Source: Cellvibrionales bacterium UBA5860 (GTDB lineage: Bacteria > Pseudomonadota > Gammaproteobacteria > Pseudomonadales > Porticoccaceae). From it: 8,727 bases of DNA. This document shows positions 8,693 through 8,727 of the stretch, piece after piece. Position 1 is the first letter of the stretch, and the number at the start of each line of letters is the position of its first letter. The translations under genes were made by a program, and so were the position numbers. Under the pieces are notes generated by a model that was given only the letters and a program-made list of their open reading frames with translations, ran no database searches and was not told the origin of the DNA. The stretch covers positions 1-8,727 of the forward strand of contig DJFY01000081.1 of assembly GCA_002431545.1 (NCBI GenBank). The letters are read 5' to 3'.

Positions 8693-8727
8693 AGACCTTC
8701 AAGACAAACAAATGGGCTCGCCATAAA

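Overview
The window reads as an ordinary chromosomal segment of a gammaproteobacterium with moderately high GC. The main evidence is the core block lptG-lptF / pepA-holC-small ORF-valS: an LPS export permease pair transcribed away from a leucyl aminopeptidase, DNA polymerase III chi and valyl-tRNA synthetase operon. This order is familiar from Gammaproteobacteria. I cannot resolve order or genus from the sequence. Non-ATG starts are common here: about half of the complete genes appear to use GTG or TTG.

Layout. Positions 1-260 hold the 3' end of an FMN-dependent alpha-hydroxy-acid dehydrogenase on the plus strand. It overlaps, tail to tail, a small minus-strand gene of the polyhydroxyalkanoic acid (PHA) system protein family (232-507). 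A 185-base gap (508-692) holds that gene's strong ribosome binding site and a likely extended -10 promoter for a plus-strand RDD-family membrane protein (693-1151). That gene converges on lptG (1170-2231, minus), with a hairpin at the junction. lptG overlaps the upstream lptF (2228-3337, minus) by 4 bases, so the two are co-transcribed and probably translationally coupled.

A 153-base divergent control region (3338-3490) separates lptF from pepA (3491-4975, plus). pepA is followed after 10 bases by holC (4986-5408), and after 12 more bases by a 120-residue, proline- and threonine-rich, probably disordered protein (5421-5783) with three copies of a [VI]PTLT motif. valS (5875-8643) follows after a 91-base gap with a perfect TATAAT and a GC-rich leader hairpin. 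The last 84 bases hold no gene, only a small inverted repeat enclosing a tandem 8-base repeat.

Function. LptF and LptG form the inner-membrane channel that, with LptB, extracts lipopolysaccharide. PepA is a cytosolic peptidase, HolC links the replicase clamp loader to SSB, and ValRS charges tRNA-Val. The genes are housekeeping and share position rather than a pathway. I found no mobile element, CRISPR array, tRNA, rRNA or defence system. The one poorly described item is the [VI]PTLT protein between holC and valS.
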